A DNA stretch of 64,000 nt from Chrysogorgia sp. JL179-B06 (taxonomy: Eukaryota; Cnidaria; Anthozoa; Scleralcyonacea; Chrysogorgiidae), in the NCBI GenBank assembly GCA_035772405.1, contig JAYKKM010000375.1:5862001-5926000 (forward strand), read 5' to 3'. Below, in pieces: positions 1-11,115 of the stretch. Below the pieces are notes generated by a model. The model saw only the letters and a program-made list of their open reading frames with translations, made no database searches and was not told where the DNA came from. The number at the start of each line of letters is the position of its first letter. Position 1 is the stretch's first letter. The position numbers and the translations under genes were made by a program.

Positions 1-616
1 CTGTTCGACTAGAAACACTTGCCTTAAAAAATAACGAAGTATTTGAAGATATTGCAAAAGATGTTTAAACTAGGCTAGCTGCTTAAAGTCTGACGAGTTC
101 ACAAGAAAACGAACGGGAAAAAGAAAAGTCGATAGGAAGACATGTTCTGCCACAAAAACAGCCTTTCTTCATTGCCTTTTCTTTTTCTAGAGAAACGTTT
201 TACGATTTGCAATTCTGCCGCCATTTTGATTTTTAAAGGCCAAGCATGATTTGTTCCCAGGCATTTTACTATTGATCGCGCTATTCCAGCTAGTTCGTCT
301 GAATAGTTCGTCTTGTGTTTATACTTATACGGATGATCTGTCAGACGGATGATGCGTCTTGACGGATGGATCGTCTCTAGATAAATAGAACCATTGACTA
401 TGATTTTACGTGGTAACCTGCAAAACTAACCAGCAGTTGAACAAGTGTTTGTCATGATAGAAAGACACTTGTCAAAATAGTGAATTTTTAACAGTTAAAA
501 GTTCTAAACCAGACAGGAAACACGAAGTGAAAAGCACAAAGGTTTATTACATATACGATATACAGGCTCTAATTACTTCGTGTACCTGACACAGAATTTT
601 AGCACTGTATAGAACT

Positions 617-743
617 GCCTCGTTCTTTAAAAAATCCCGTTTATTTTATCTAGGATAAGTTTATTTTATCTAGGATAGGTTTATTTCATGAATTGGATGA
701 AATTCTAGGACAAAAATAAACGGGATTTTTTAAAGAACGAGGC
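617..743. repeat. Foldback (hairpin) repeat
   Basis: The left arm reads gcctcgttctttaaaaaatc and its reverse complement closes the element at 743. The arms are about 35-40 bp around a loop that itself holds a tandem tttattttatctaggata. It looks like a non-autonomous foldback/MITE element. No protein is encoded. Confidence 0.7.
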
Positions 744-1680
744 GGTACACGAAGAGCCGATAAACAAGATAAAACACATTAAACATACCGTCTCGAAACT
801 GTCACCAACGATCAGGACACATGGATGCCAACTCGTAAAAAACTCGCAAAGACTAACATTCTATAGAGTTTTTACTTCGTATTATAACAGCAAAAGACTC
901 TTATATGATCATTTATATACTAATGCCCAACAGATAACACAAAACAACTATGAGTTTAAATACATATTTAATTCATCAGCAATTGTCTGATTAAAAGAAT
1001 GATTATATATAATTATATACATTACATTTCAAACATAGTAATTATTTCATTGCACATTATATTACAAGAATGGAAGGCAACAAAAAAAAAGAGCGGAAAT
1101 GAGAAAAGGCAAACGAGAAACAACAGAACAAAACGTTATATATAGTCGTAGATAACGAGTACATATAGCCTATAATACTACCATATATACCGTCTGGTAT
1201 ACTTGTTTAATAATATAGACATTTGTGGCAATTTTTTCGTGTTGTTTTAACAAGCATATCACCTGATTTTCGCTCATTCACTTTAGCCAAACTTTCCGCC
1301 ATTATAAGAACACATCAGAATGTAAAATAACCCATAATGTCTATATTATAAATGACGTTGTACATCTAACCTCTACTTAGCAGTCACCATTGGGGAATCA
1401 TGGCTAACTGACCATTAAATACATGCAGGCTGGCCGTTTAAAATAGGTCCGACGAAAATGCAAAATTCAAATGCATATCTCAAAACGGTTGTCCAATTAA
1501 AAAACAGGTTAAGCCAATATAGCAACAGCGTATTGGGACTTTGTGAAAGGTGACCCGGTGTCCGCTAAATAGAGGATGCAATTCCGCGACTCTAAGAACA
1601 CAAGACCGCCTAAGTAATATATATAGGCTTACGGCTTAATCAAATATCAATGATATATAGTGCAGTATTCATGTATGTAT

Positions 1681-1858
1681 TTATTATCCAACTTCGTTTC
1701 CGAGGCCAAATAACGCGATAGACAAGTACAAATATCCTGCGATATTTTGAAACTTGTTTGAAACCGGTTTTTCCCGCGCTTTTCTTCCGTGGTCATTTTG
1801 AAAGCTGGCGAAAATTGTAAGGGAAAAAAGGTAAGATTTTTATAGAGTTGGATAATAA
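1681..1858. repeat. MITE-like element with short terminal inverted repeats
   Basis: The ends ttattatccaact (1681) and agttggataataa (to 1858) are inverted copies of each other around about 150 bp of non-coding sequence. The class is not identified and no clear target-site duplication is visible. Confidence 0.4.
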
Positions 1859-2233
1859 GGCATGACTCGTAATATATCGAGCCCTACTGTACACTAAACC
1901 TTCTAATAATGTATATTTATTTAATAAAAGAAACACTAGCAATAGTTGCGAACTAGAGCAACGGATAAACGATTATTTACAGTGAATGTATGTAATTTAC
2001 AAGACTTTTATAAAATGAGTTGCTTCCTACTCAGTAGTATATATATACACACACGGAATGTTCGCTCCTTTTTTAAAGTCTGTATTTTCAAAAGAAATGT
2101 AAAATGTTTTTAATATGTTTATATATACATGTGATATAAACACTTGGGATGTCGTGAGACTTTCGAAAAGCTAACAAATAGTCGCTTATACGGCAGTCGT
2201 CTTGTCTCAATGTGCAAGCAATGTTTGAATCAT

Positions 2234-2690
2234 GGACGATCGTAATCGGACAGGAATCGAACCTGTAATCTTTTGATTGCCGGTGAGACGCTCTATTACC
2301 ATTAAGCTCAGACCGAGAGACGGAGAGCGAAGGTTACAAAATACTGGTTCGATTGATATATATGTATACTGCCAATGCGGCGGTCACTATATATATATCG
2401 GTAATGTTTATAGGTGTGTTAATATATACACTGCTGTAGTCAATATCAAATCCCGAGTTCGGGACAGGGTGTACTGATATATGTAGTGACTGCTGCATAT
2501 AGGCAGTACATATGTCAATCGATGCAGTACATCATTGTAACCTTCGTTCTCCACCTGAGTCTCGGTAGCATAATGGTTACAGCGTCTCACTGGCAATCAG
2601 AATAAGGATCAATTTTTTGAGGATTTGACTGCCGATCGTCCATGTATCGTCTGTCTAATCCAAGCTCGGCCACATTTACTACAGCAGTGT
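2234..2690. repeat. tRNA-derived SINE in head-to-head (foldback) arrangement
   Basis: A tRNA-like minus-strand segment (about 2247-2322) has a B-box-like aggaatcgaacctgt and an A-box region. A body follows that includes ggttcgattgatatatatgt. The same body and tRNA-like head then recur inverted (about 2470-2645, A box tagcataatgg). The same head plus body occurs alone at 54535-54690, which defines the family. The inferred origin is RNA polymerase III SINE copies inserted or duplicated in opposite orientation. Confidence 0.6.
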
Positions 2691-3061
2691 GTTTACTATA
2701 TCACTGTATGAAACATGGAAAAGCACTTTATATGATCAGAAGTAAGTGTCGTAAAGTGTGAACGTTAAACGGAAACTATACGTGATTATTGCATAACAAT
2801 GTAATATTCACATACAATAGCGCTCCGTCGAGATGACGTCAGCATCGATGTTTGTCCGCTTTTAGCGGCCATAACAAAAGAAAATAGCTCATTTGCAATC
2901 ATTTGTGAGTCAAATTTGGTTTGTTTGTCCGCTTTTTGAGCTATTAATAGCAGCCAGACTCTACGCTATTGAATCTATATATCATGAGTATCATTTATTT
3001 AAAGTAGATAACGCAAGAAAAAGTTGCCCTTTTCATCTTAGGCAGAGGCTCATGATTTGAA

Positions 3062-3100
3062 CGCAGACCTCAAACTGGAATTTCCAGTTTGAGGTCTGCG
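3062..3100. repeat. Perfect 19-bp-arm palindrome
   Basis: The arm cgcagacctcaaactggaa is followed by one base and then its exact reverse complement. No known regulatory site is recognised. Confidence 0.85.
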
Positions 3101-3339
3101 ATTTGACCAATTACTAAGGCTCCGAGCAGCTACGATTTAACTTCGTTATCTGAGAAGACTCGAAAGTCTTACCATTTACTGATGTTATCGCAAGGCAGCA
3201 CTTTCCAGTCCTCAATTATTTTAAGACCCTGAGTTCGTTGGGGTCCGATCAGAATCTAACCTCGATCTCCCGACTGATAAACAAGTGTAGTAAAAACTAT
3301 ACTAAGCTGGCTGGTTAGTAAATATATTGGAATACGACA

Positions 3340-4060
3340 TTTTATTCGGATGATTGTGAATATCGATGATTTACTAACATCATCTGCACAATCAATATTG
3401 TTATCACTATTGTTATTATTATTAGAGTAATCATTATTATTATTATCATCATTATACGATCATCACCAATCTACAATCTATACAATCTGTGATATACAAT
3501 CTACAATCTAAAATCTACAACCTGCAATCTACAATTTGTAATATACAACAGACCATTATGATTATGATAATGTTATATACACTGCTGTATAGTGAATGTG
3601 GGAGAGCTTGGATTAGACAGACGATACATGGACGATCTTCAAGCTCAAATCCTCAGAAAAATGATTCTGAGTCCTAGACAAGGATCGAACCTGTAACCTT
3701 TTGATTGCCATGAGTGAGACGTTCTAACCATTGAACTACCGAGACTCTGCTCAGATGGAGAGCGAAGGTAGGTCAATATAGTTAGAACGTCTCCTCGACA
3801 ATCAGAAGGTTACAGATTCAATTCCTGTTCGAAACATTTTCTGAGAATATGAGCTTGACGATCGTCCATGTATCGTCGATTATGATGATCGCGATCATCA
3901 TGATCATGGTCGTTGTTGTCATCATCATAATCAATACCATTATATCATCATCAATATACCATCGTTATTATATCATCATCAATACCATTATCTTCATTAT
4001 AATCATCATCATCATCATAACCTGCATCATCATCAATATTCACAATACATGGACGATCGT
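3340..4060. repeat. (ATC/ATT)-rich microsatellite blocks
   Basis: Imprecise ATC, ATT and CAATCT short repeats fill about 3400-3560 and 3880-4050. The ORFs seen here are products of this simple sequence. Similar ATC blocks lie at 4790-4890 beside the terminal exon. Confidence 0.7.
3673..3748 (-). repeat. tRNA-like SINE head
   Basis: On the minus strand the order is an acceptor-like tctcggt, A box tagttcaatgg, B box ggttcgatcc and a closing accg-rich stem. There is a 6-nt insertion in the anticodon region. It is a SINE or tRNA pseudogene, not a functional tRNA gene. A degenerate second copy lies at about 3787-3835 on the plus strand. Confidence 0.6.
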
Positions 4061-4112
4061 CAAGCTCATATCCTCAGAGTCCCGGACAGTTTTGATTGCC
4101 GGTGATACCAAA

Positions 4113-4183
4113 TCATTGTAGCTCAATGGTTAGAGCGTTTCGCTGGCAATCATAAGGTTACAGGGTTCGATCCCTGTCCGGGG
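4113..4183 (+). repeat. tRNA-like SINE head
   Basis: A box tagctcaatgg (from 4119) and B box gggttcgatcc (4163-4173) have normal tRNA spacing, and the loop ctggcaa would give a GGC (Ala-type) anticodon. The 5-prime acceptor strand does not pair well with ccgggga. The tail gacgatcgtccacgcatcgt is shared with the neighbouring copies, as expected of a SINE family rather than a tRNA gene. Confidence 0.6.
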
Positions 4184-4270
4184 ACTTGACGATCGTCCAC
4201 GCATCGTCTGTCTTCTTCAAGCTCTCGCACATTCACTACAGCAGTGTATAACACATCATCAATATCATCA

Positions 4271-4601
4271 TTATTGAACTAAAATGAAACCAAATGCTGC
4301 GGTCTCCTTGCATCCATTAATGTTTCCAGAGAATGTGTTAAAATCATTACGACAGTACTTTCCTTCAAACCCGAAACCTATGAAGGAATCTGGAGTAACA
4401 CAGTTATTTTCGTTGTTAGCGATCAATCCCAACCGCAACTTGACATTTTTGCGCATCTTCTTGTTAAACCCTTCACTGTTGCAGTTCTCCTGTAAAGACG
4501 ACCCCTCAATAAGTGTCATCCAATGTTCTTTGCCCAGACTTGTTTCTCGATTTTTACCGCGTCCGCAATCAAATTGTACAGCGAACTTTTTGGGTAGTCC
4601 A
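4271..4601 (-). pseudogene. Decayed second copy of the terminal fibrinogen-like exon
   Basis: This minus-strand stretch is closely similar to the last 350 nt of the exon at 4898-5413. It shares NRETSLG, GFNKKM, LRLG, IANN.NNC, DSFIGFGFEG and the terminal AFGFILVQ-stop. Homology stops abruptly at about 4601, so the 5-prime part and the splice acceptor are missing. Two extra bases near 4559 shift the frame just before the GKNRE segment. A tRNA-like SINE (4665-4738) and ATC repeats separate it from the intact exon. I read it as a tandem duplicate of the gene's last exon that has lost function. Use as an alternative last exon is possible but would need an acceptor that I do not see. Confidence 0.7.
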
Positions 4602-4664
4602 AGAAGTTTACATGAAGTATACATTGAGATACCGACACTCAGATTGAGAGCGAAGGTTACTGAG

Positions 4665-4738
4665 TCTCGGTAGCTCAATGGTGATAGAGCATCTCATCGG
4701 CAATAAGAAGTTTACACATGCATGTTCGATTCCTGAGG
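4665..4738 (+). repeat. tRNA-like SINE head
   Basis: tctcggtagctcaatgg at the 5-prime side and a B box tgttcgattcc are present, with a degenerate anticodon arm (ctcatcggcaa). It belongs to the same family as the copies at 3.7-4.2 kb and 54.5 kb. Confidence 0.55.
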
Positions 4739-4897
4739 ATTTGAGCTCGACGTATCCAAGCTCACACATTCACTACACTAGTGTATATACACAACACATC
4801 ATCGTCATCATCATCATCATCATCATTAATACCTTCATATCGTCATCATTATCATCAATACCATCGTCAATATCATCAACATCATTATTATTCATCA

Positions 4898-5413
4898 TTA
4901 TTGAACTAAAATGAAACCAAATGCTGCCGTATCCTTCTTCACGTCATCGCAAAAATAAACGTTTCCACAGAATGTGTTAAAATCATGACGACAGAAGCTT
5001 CCCTCAAACCCGAAACCTATGAAGGAGTCTGGAGAACCACAGTTATTTTGGTTGTTAGCGATAAATCCCAACCGCAAGTTGGCATTGTTGCCCATCTTCT
5101 TGTTAAACCCTTCTTCGTTGCAGTTCAGCTGCAAAGACGACCCCTGAATAAGTGTCATCCAATTTGCTCTGCCCAGACTTGTTTCTCGATTTTTACCGTC
5201 CGCAATCAAATTGTACAGCGAACTTCCTGGGTAGTCCAACTTTATCCAGTTTGTTTCACCATTTACTGCCATCCCGAGGCAGATCTTGGTAAATGGTGTG
5301 TTCCAGTAGGAAGCCAGTTTGCTTTCTTCTTCAGTTAACCCATTAAGACCTTGGGGACTCGCCTGATAAGTGTTCTTGTCTGACCAAAGAGGCGAGCTGT
5401 ACTTAAACGTATC
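4898..5413 (-). CDS. Last exon, fibrinogen-C-like domain, C-terminal part
   Basis: The exon follows an acceptor (ctatacag, AG at 5415-5414) and starts DTFKYSSPLWSDKNTY. It runs 171 codons to ...AAFGFILVQ-stop. Motifs include KLASYWNTPFTKICLGM, LYNLIADGKNRET, NCNEEGFNKK, LGFIANNQNNCGSPDSFIGFG and several Cys. This continues the GGGWTLVMK domain of exon 8173-8308 in phase 0 across a 2.8-kb intron. The fold is related to fibrinogen C-terminal/intelectin-like domains. Coral proteins annotated as uncharacterized skeletal organic matrix protein 5 end the same way as far as I recall. The role is probably extracellular matrix or glycan binding, which is inferred. The frame is intact. Confidence 0.85.
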   Translation of the reverse strand, partial: DTFKYSSPLWSDKNTYQASPQGLNGLTEEESKLASYWNTPFTKICLGMAVNGETNWIKLDYPGSSLYNLIADGKNRETSLGRANWMTLIQGSSLQLNCNEEGFNKKMGNNANLRLGFIANNQNNCGSPDSFIGFGFEGSFCRHDFNTFCGNVYFCDDVKKDTAAFGFILVQ

Positions 5414-6404
5414 CTGTATAGACAAAGCAATTTTTCATGTCAATAGTTTTATTCTCTTTTCAGAGCAATCTTTTCAATCTCGGGACCAGAACTAACCTAA
5501 CTTCTGAAATATCACATTTTCTCTTTAACAAATAGAAAACATGCCATGCATACAGTATATAGCAAAACGTGTGAAAGTATATGGGAGAACGACAAATAGC
5601 CGGGGGGGACTTCGATTTCTAGTTCTCTCAAACGTTCAAGAGTGCTTTTATAATGGTATGGGAGCAAATAAATAATACAAAACTTTTTTAAATAAGTAAA
5701 AGTTAGGGATAAGGGTCTTAAGCTACGAATTTCTCTCTCGAGAACTTTGATTCCATATTTTTGTATATGCATTATATCATTGGCAATGTGGTTTCTATAT
5801 TGTGCATGAGAAGCATTCCATAGTATACAATTGCTGCAGTAAATTTCTATGAACGACTTATTAATCTACGCCAATATTTTATCCAAGTTTTGTCTGTCGT
5901 AGCAATATAAGAGTTCCGAAAAAGTTGAGCAAAATCAAGAGTAAATCTGCTAGAACGCATCCACCAGGATGAGGAGTGAGACCGATAAATACTGTCATTT
6001 TTTCCAACTCACAGCATATATGTTAAACATGTGAAATGGAAGAGGAGTTGAAACTTCGCTTAATAAAAACCGCTTTCTGAAATATTTTCAGAGTTACCGA
6101 ATACTTTTCCTGCGAAATTATTCTTTGTTGTGTTTTGGTATAGAGTTATAACTTATACATAACTTACGGTAGCTATATAAATTTATGTTATGATTTATAT
6201 CATAAATTCGAACAAACATCGACAATGTGCTCCGCTTTGGGTTCTTATAAACAGAAATAGAGAGATCAGTGCCTTCGGGTAGCTGTAATATAACGTCCAC
6301 AAGTGAATCGCAAGCATAAAGTGTGTTCTTTATAAAGTAATTAAAGGCTTTTTTACTTTCATGGGAAAGTCAAATTAGATAGAAAGAGACGAGGTCACAA
6401 TTTC

Positions 6405-6934
6405 AGCACGATGACAATCTCAGACCGTTCCCACACGTGCTGAGATTGTAAACACTGTGAGAGCATGCGCACTAAGTGATTATACAATCTCTAGCTCGAT
6501 GACAATCTCAGACCGTTCCCACACGTGCTGAGATTGTAAACACTGTGAGAGCATGCGCACTAAGTGATTATACAATCTCTAGCTCGATGACAATCTCAGA
6601 CCGTTCCCACACGTGCTGAGATTGTAGACACTGTGAGAGCATGCGCACTAAGTGATTATACAATCTCTAGCTCGATGACAATCTCAGACCGTTCCCACAC
6701 GTGCTGAGATTGTAGACACTGTGCGAGCATGCGCACTAAGTGATTATACAATCTCTAGCTCGATGACAATCTCAGACCGTTCCCACACGTGCTGAGATTG
6801 TAGACACTGTGAGAGCATGCGCACTAAGTGATTATACAATCTCTAGCTCGATGACAATCTCAGACCGTTCCCACACGTGCTGAGATTGTAGACACTGTGA
6901 GAGCATGCGCACTAAGTGATTATACAATCTCAGC
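6405..6934. repeat. 88-bp tandem repeat, six copies, each with a hairpin
   Basis: The phrase atgacaatctcagaccgttc begins at 6411, 6499, 6587, 6675, 6763 and 6851, exactly 88 bp apart, with only a few substitutions. Each unit contains caatctcag and its complement ctgagattg about 16 nt apart, so each can form a hairpin. It also contains gcatgcgcac. There are no unique spacers, so this is a satellite and not a CRISPR. The near-identity of the copies suggests recent expansion. Confidence 0.95.
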
Positions 6935-6938
6935 ACAA

Positions 6939-7525
6939 TTTTTTGAAAATGAAACAAAATGGCTTTCTCGGGTTTCTCAATACGTCATCTCGTAGCAGAA
7001 TGTTTTGAAACCTTACATATGTATGCCAATGATAAAAGTACACACCACTGTGCATAGTATGTTGTTGCCATGGAGATCGCTTGGTGTCAGATCTCTTCCA
7101 TTTGTAAAACAAAAATTGTTTTTTTCTCCTCTATCAAAGAACGCTTACTCCAATGGATAGATTCGAAGATTCGTACACACGTAGTTATTGTATTCCAGAG
7201 GTCTAAATTATCTTATTCTTTAAGAAAGAGACATAATTAAATTTGTTTTTAGTTGGAATACTCCTGTTTCCTACTAGTCTTCTTGGCAACAACATACGTC
7301 ACACAGTGGTGTGCACTATCATCATTGGCATGCATGTATAAAGTTTCAAAACATTCCACTTGTTATTTGCAGAGATATTCCTCATTTTGTGAATTTTATT
7401 TTGTCTATGTGATAAAATGGTGCCATACGGCATCTAATTTGCATGTTTCAAAAACCTGAATATAACGAGATGGCGTATTGAGAAACCGAGAAAGCCATTC
7501 TGTTTCATTTTCAAAATATTTTTAG
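6939..7525. repeat. Long foldback element
   Basis: The left arm (6939-7110: ttttgaaaatgaaacaaaat, then ggctttctcggg) is the diverged reverse complement of the right arm (about 7285-7525, ending agaaagccattctgtttcat). The centre is near 7190. It abuts the 88-bp array directly. It is probably a non-autonomous foldback transposon, and the mirrored short ORFs in it are not genes. Confidence 0.7.
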
Positions 7526-7954
7526 ACTGTAAAATCAAAATTAGATAGACGAATTTAAAGTACCGATCTCATGTTTGGGTGTTCATATATTTATTTGCTT
7601 CAGATATCCGACCTAAAGAAGGACACATCGTCCGAAACGTCGTCCATGGAAATACGTAAGTACTCTTACTTAAGTATTTTTCGACACATTGAAGTTCTCT
7701 TATTTCTCCTTTTCACATTATATCCAATTTGTAAAAACTTACTACAAGTCTAATGCAAATGCTGCAAATGTAATCTGATTGGCTACGCTACTCGGTATCT
7801 AATTAACAATTAGATATCGAGTCAGCGGCAAGTGACGCGATATGGTCGATTCAATCGCTCTCAATCTCTTCCGAGCTCATAATCTAATTGTTAAGTATAA
7901 GCCCATGGGTTTATATTTGGAGGAGGATTGCGGCATCATTGGGGGGATTAATTT

Positions 7955-8110
7955 CGGGGGCTTATTGTCGCTGGCTTAATGTCGGAGGGCTTATTGTCGG
8001 GGGGCTTATTGTCGGGAGGCTTATTGTCGCGGGGCTTATTGTCGGAGGGCTTATTGTCGCGGACTTATTGTCGGGGGTTTATTGTCGGGGGCTTATTTTC
8101 GCAGTTTTCG
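7955..8110. repeat. 15-bp minisatellite
   Basis: About ten copies of a gcttattgtcggggg-type unit produce the artificial GGLIV repeats in translation. Confidence 0.85.
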
Positions 8111-8172
8111 GTATACGAGAAGCGCAAATTAGATAGGCATTAATTAAAGTCGTAAACTGAAGAACTATTTAC

Positions 8173-8308
8173 ATATGTTCCGTTCATTTTCATCACCAGT
8201 GTCCAACCACCACCTCCACATCCGGGAAGTTCCGACATGTGACAGTAAGCGCTGTAAATCTCAGAATGTTCTTTCAGTTGAAGTTCATACGCACCATCCT
8301 TCAAGCAG
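8173..8308 (-). CDS. Exon, fibrinogen-C-like domain, N-terminal part
   Basis: The acceptor is gatgtttag at 8310-8309 and the donor GTAAAT starts at 8172. The encoded segment is CLKDGAYELQLKEHSEIYS, then AYCHMSELPGCGGGGWTLVMKMNGTY. GGGWTLVMK is the hallmark start of fibrinogen-C-like domains (usual form GGGWTLVxR/K). The join to the 5413 exon is in phase 0 and reads ...NGTY-DTFKY. The exon needs two carried bases at its 5-prime end, whereas the last recognised upstream exon donates one, so a linker exon is missing. The frame is intact and the splice sites are good. Confidence 0.85.
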
Positions 8309-9327
8309 CTAAACATCATGTGATATAGAAAGACAGAGAGAATAGTGTTATAAAACCATGGGAACAACGAATACGTTCAATATGGAATTATTGCCTAGGG
8401 CTTAGCTGAAAGGAAGAGCCAAAAGAACCTTTCTAGATGAGGTGCCGGTTGTTAAAACGCATCTGTCTTTTAGCGTTAATTAAATAGTTGTAGTTAAAGG
8501 GGTTCTGTGATAGAAAAAGATGCATTGTATGAAATGATCTTAAGGGTGTTTGGACGTATTCCGTTGCTAAGTAACGGGTTGCTAAGGACATTTAGTGCCC
8601 AATATACTTCGTGAGTGAAGGTATAAGCAAGATATTTTATGTGTGGAATATGTAGGCAACTTCTTTCGTCTGGTGATGTAATGTGAAGACGTCACAAAGA
8701 TGTCATCGACAAAAACACTCTATAATTTTCATCATTTTTGAGATTATGCTATATTTGTGAATGTCATGTAACCTAAATTACGATACGGTCATTTTAATGT
8801 CGTATTCTAAAATTCAAACTTTACAGGTGAGAAACAACCATTATTTAAGTCGAATTTCTAAATCAAACTTTCCACGATTGCTAATTGGCATGATATCTTT
8901 AACATAATTATTTAAAACAATTTCATTCTTATTTATATTCATCGGAGAACCACTTATCAAGAGACTCCGATCTCTACTTATCCTACCTGTTGTGCATCAA
9001 AGCCTCTTGACAGGACATAGCAGGAATGCATTTCTTTGCTCCTTGAATAGATAAATTCTTTGCTCCTTGAATAGAAAAGTTCTTTGCTCCTAGAATAGAA
9101 AAGAAAAATCGTTTGGTTCTAGAATATAAAAATCTAAAATCACCCCATGCACGAGTTTTTCGATAAGCTAGTAAAGCTACTATTTTTTAGATTTACGGTG
9201 AAGGAAAATTTCGAACTTTAAATTTCGCCATAAATCTTTAGAACATGTAGTTTAATCGAGGGAAATACCAAATATTACTTGTAATATACCCTTCTCCCGG
9301 CATTACCACCACTATATATACAGAACT

Positions 9328-9398
9328 CGTGACTTAGCTTAGTGGTCAGAACACTGCACTAGTATCGCAGACGTCGCGAGTTCAATTCCAGCCGGATG
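9328..9398 (+). repeat. tRNA-Thr-like SINE head
   Basis: The A box is tagcttagtgg and the B box agttcaattcc. An anticodon arm ctgca/cgcag with loop ctagtat would read AGT. Acceptor pairing is poor, so I call it a tRNA-derived SINE or pseudogene of a different family from the copies at 2-5 kb. Confidence 0.5.
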
Positions 9399-10844
9399 TT
9401 GATGTTGCATTTCTCGCAACTGGTCCATTAATCGAGTCATAGTCAATCGAGATATGGTCTGGAAACTCAGCTAAAGTCTTTGTTCTATCTTTTTGTTCGT
9501 CTTTATGCAATTTTGTGCACGGTGCACGGAACCTATTGTATTTTAGTATAATGAAGCAATCATCCAATAGAATCGTTTGGGTTTAATCGCTCAACCGCGT
9601 TGTTTAAATATTAATAAACCTAAAACAAAGGATGTGCACGGTGTAAGGTACGGTTCAACATCAAAACGTAGCTCATTATAGTCGCTTTGAAGTTTGCCGA
9701 GTTTTCAGACCATATCTCGATTGCCTATATGATCGAGTGAAATGCCAAATATTACTTGTACTATTTAGTGTTTTTGATTCGTAGGCCACACACTATTTTT
9801 GTATAACTAGCATATTTCACTCTGATGAAGGGCCTTCGCTCGAAACTGATCAGAGTTTCATTCCTCTATTTTGACCGTTCACTATCTTCTCGTTCTTATG
9901 TATACTTTAAAACACGAGCAGCAGTGTTTTATCGGCAGACTTGCCAACCCATCCAAAACAAAAACAGTGAACGGTGTAACGCTAATAAATGGTGTAAAAA
10001 TGGTGTAACGCTACTCTAGTTAGACATAAATTCGTATTAAGTTACCTATTTCAAATAGGTCAAAACAACTATTGTGGATATTAGAGTTAGTCTCGAGGAG
10101 ATACCCACATTGTGCAGTAGTGACCCCATATAATTTGTGGAAATATTCGCCCTTCGGACTCGGAAATCTATTTTTCTCCCGAACGTCTACTCGTGTTTCT
10201 ATAACTGTATGGAAACACGGAAAATGTTCTCTATTTTTTAATTAGAGAGAGAGAAATTCAGTGACTCATGTGATTGGTTGTTTTGTTTGCCACATTGTTG
10301 GAACCTGGCTAAACGATCTAACATTTGTTGTGCTTCAGCATTTGTTTGGAGAAGTGTTTGACCATGAGGATCAAACTTTCATCCAACATAAGAGCATCCA
10401 AAAAATGTTGTCCAATATTTCCCAACACGAGTGCTAAACAGTCTAACATTGTTGGACCAGCACATATATGTTGTACATGTACAACCTATATGTTGTACAA
10501 CAATATTGTTCGCACGTTTAGCCCAGCTCAATTATACAACAATAGTTCGACAGCTGAATATCCCTGCAGGGAACTAGTAAAATTTTACTGTCCCGATTTG
10601 TAGGGAATAACTTTGAGGTGTTGGTATGAAGTGAAGTAATACGAGAAACAAATTCTGACAACAATGTTGCTTTTAAAATTGCTCGCAATGTTATCGCTTC
10701 GCTACTTTGGGACGGTGCGCTCGAGAGGCCTTGCTCCACGTTATGGTTAGATGCGATGTCTGCCTGTTGGTGTAGAGTGAAAGCGGTGTTGAATTTAATA
10801 TGTATATGGAGAAATCACTGACTGTTCTGACCGTGACTCAATAG

Positions 10845-10912
10845 CTCAAAGGTTAGAGCGCCGAAACGTTGATTCGGAGATACCACGCAGGGTTCGATTC
10901 CTGGTTGGGGCA
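10845..10912 (+). repeat. tRNA-Asn-like SINE head or tRNA pseudogene
   Basis: Arms gctc/gagc, ccgaa/ttcgg with loop acgttga (GTT at the anticodon position), B box gggttcgattcc and a fair acceptor match gactcaa/ttggggc are present. Position 33 is C instead of the conserved U, which argues against a working tRNA. Confidence 0.5.
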
Positions 10913-10962
10913 GTCACATTTTTCCATATAATGTATTTGACTATATTAAATCCTTCGATCTG

Positions 10963-11001
<39 letters not shown>

Positions 11002-11019
11002 CTGAGGTCGAATGCTGTT

Positions 11020-11056
11020 GCTACTCTGAGTTTCACGCTATATGCGGTCTTCAGGC
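11020..11056 (-). ncRNA. Hammerhead-ribozyme-like motif, 3-prime of a Penelope-like fragment
   Basis: On the minus strand ctgaaga (CUGANGA box) is followed by a short stem cgc/gcg, a spacer and then GAAAC. These are the two conserved core boxes in the right order. It lies about 60 nt past the end of the GIY-YIG ORF on the same strand, where Penelope-like elements are known to carry hammerheads. Stem I is not convincing and activity is unknown. Confidence 0.4.
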
Positions 11057-11115
11057 AGCTGACAGATTAGGTTCCACTATTCTTAAGGTATATTACATTG
11101 GTGTAGTTAATCTAG

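Larger units (their letters stand above)
1..2233. other. AT-rich flank without recognisable gene
   Basis: I see no coding exon, tRNA or transposon protein here. The stretch lies downstream of the minus-strand gene and holds AT-rich sequence plus two short inverted-repeat elements, listed separately at 617-743 and 1681-1858. Confidence 0.6.
5414..8172 (-). other. Intron holding tandem and foldback repeats
   Basis: This lies between the two fibrinogen-like exons. Apart from the 88-bp array (6405-6934), a foldback (6939-7525), a degenerate hammerhead-like motif (about 7610-7665) and a 15-bp minisatellite (7955-8110), I see nothing coding. The short ORFs at 5512-5772, 6118-6300 and 7571-7753 match nothing I recognise. 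Confidence 0.6.

Noticed and set aside
4113..4183. Functional tRNA gene
   Set aside because: Acceptor stem pairs poorly and the same head plus a shared tail recurs many times nearby, as in a SINE.
6405..6934. Possible CRISPR array
   Set aside because: Repeats are contiguous 88-bp units without unique spacers, in a eukaryotic intron; the 51-bp and 18-bp arrays fail for the same reason.
7253..7459. Mirror-image short ORFs at 6930-7112 and 7253-7459
   Set aside because: They encode similar peptides only because they lie in the two arms of one foldback element.
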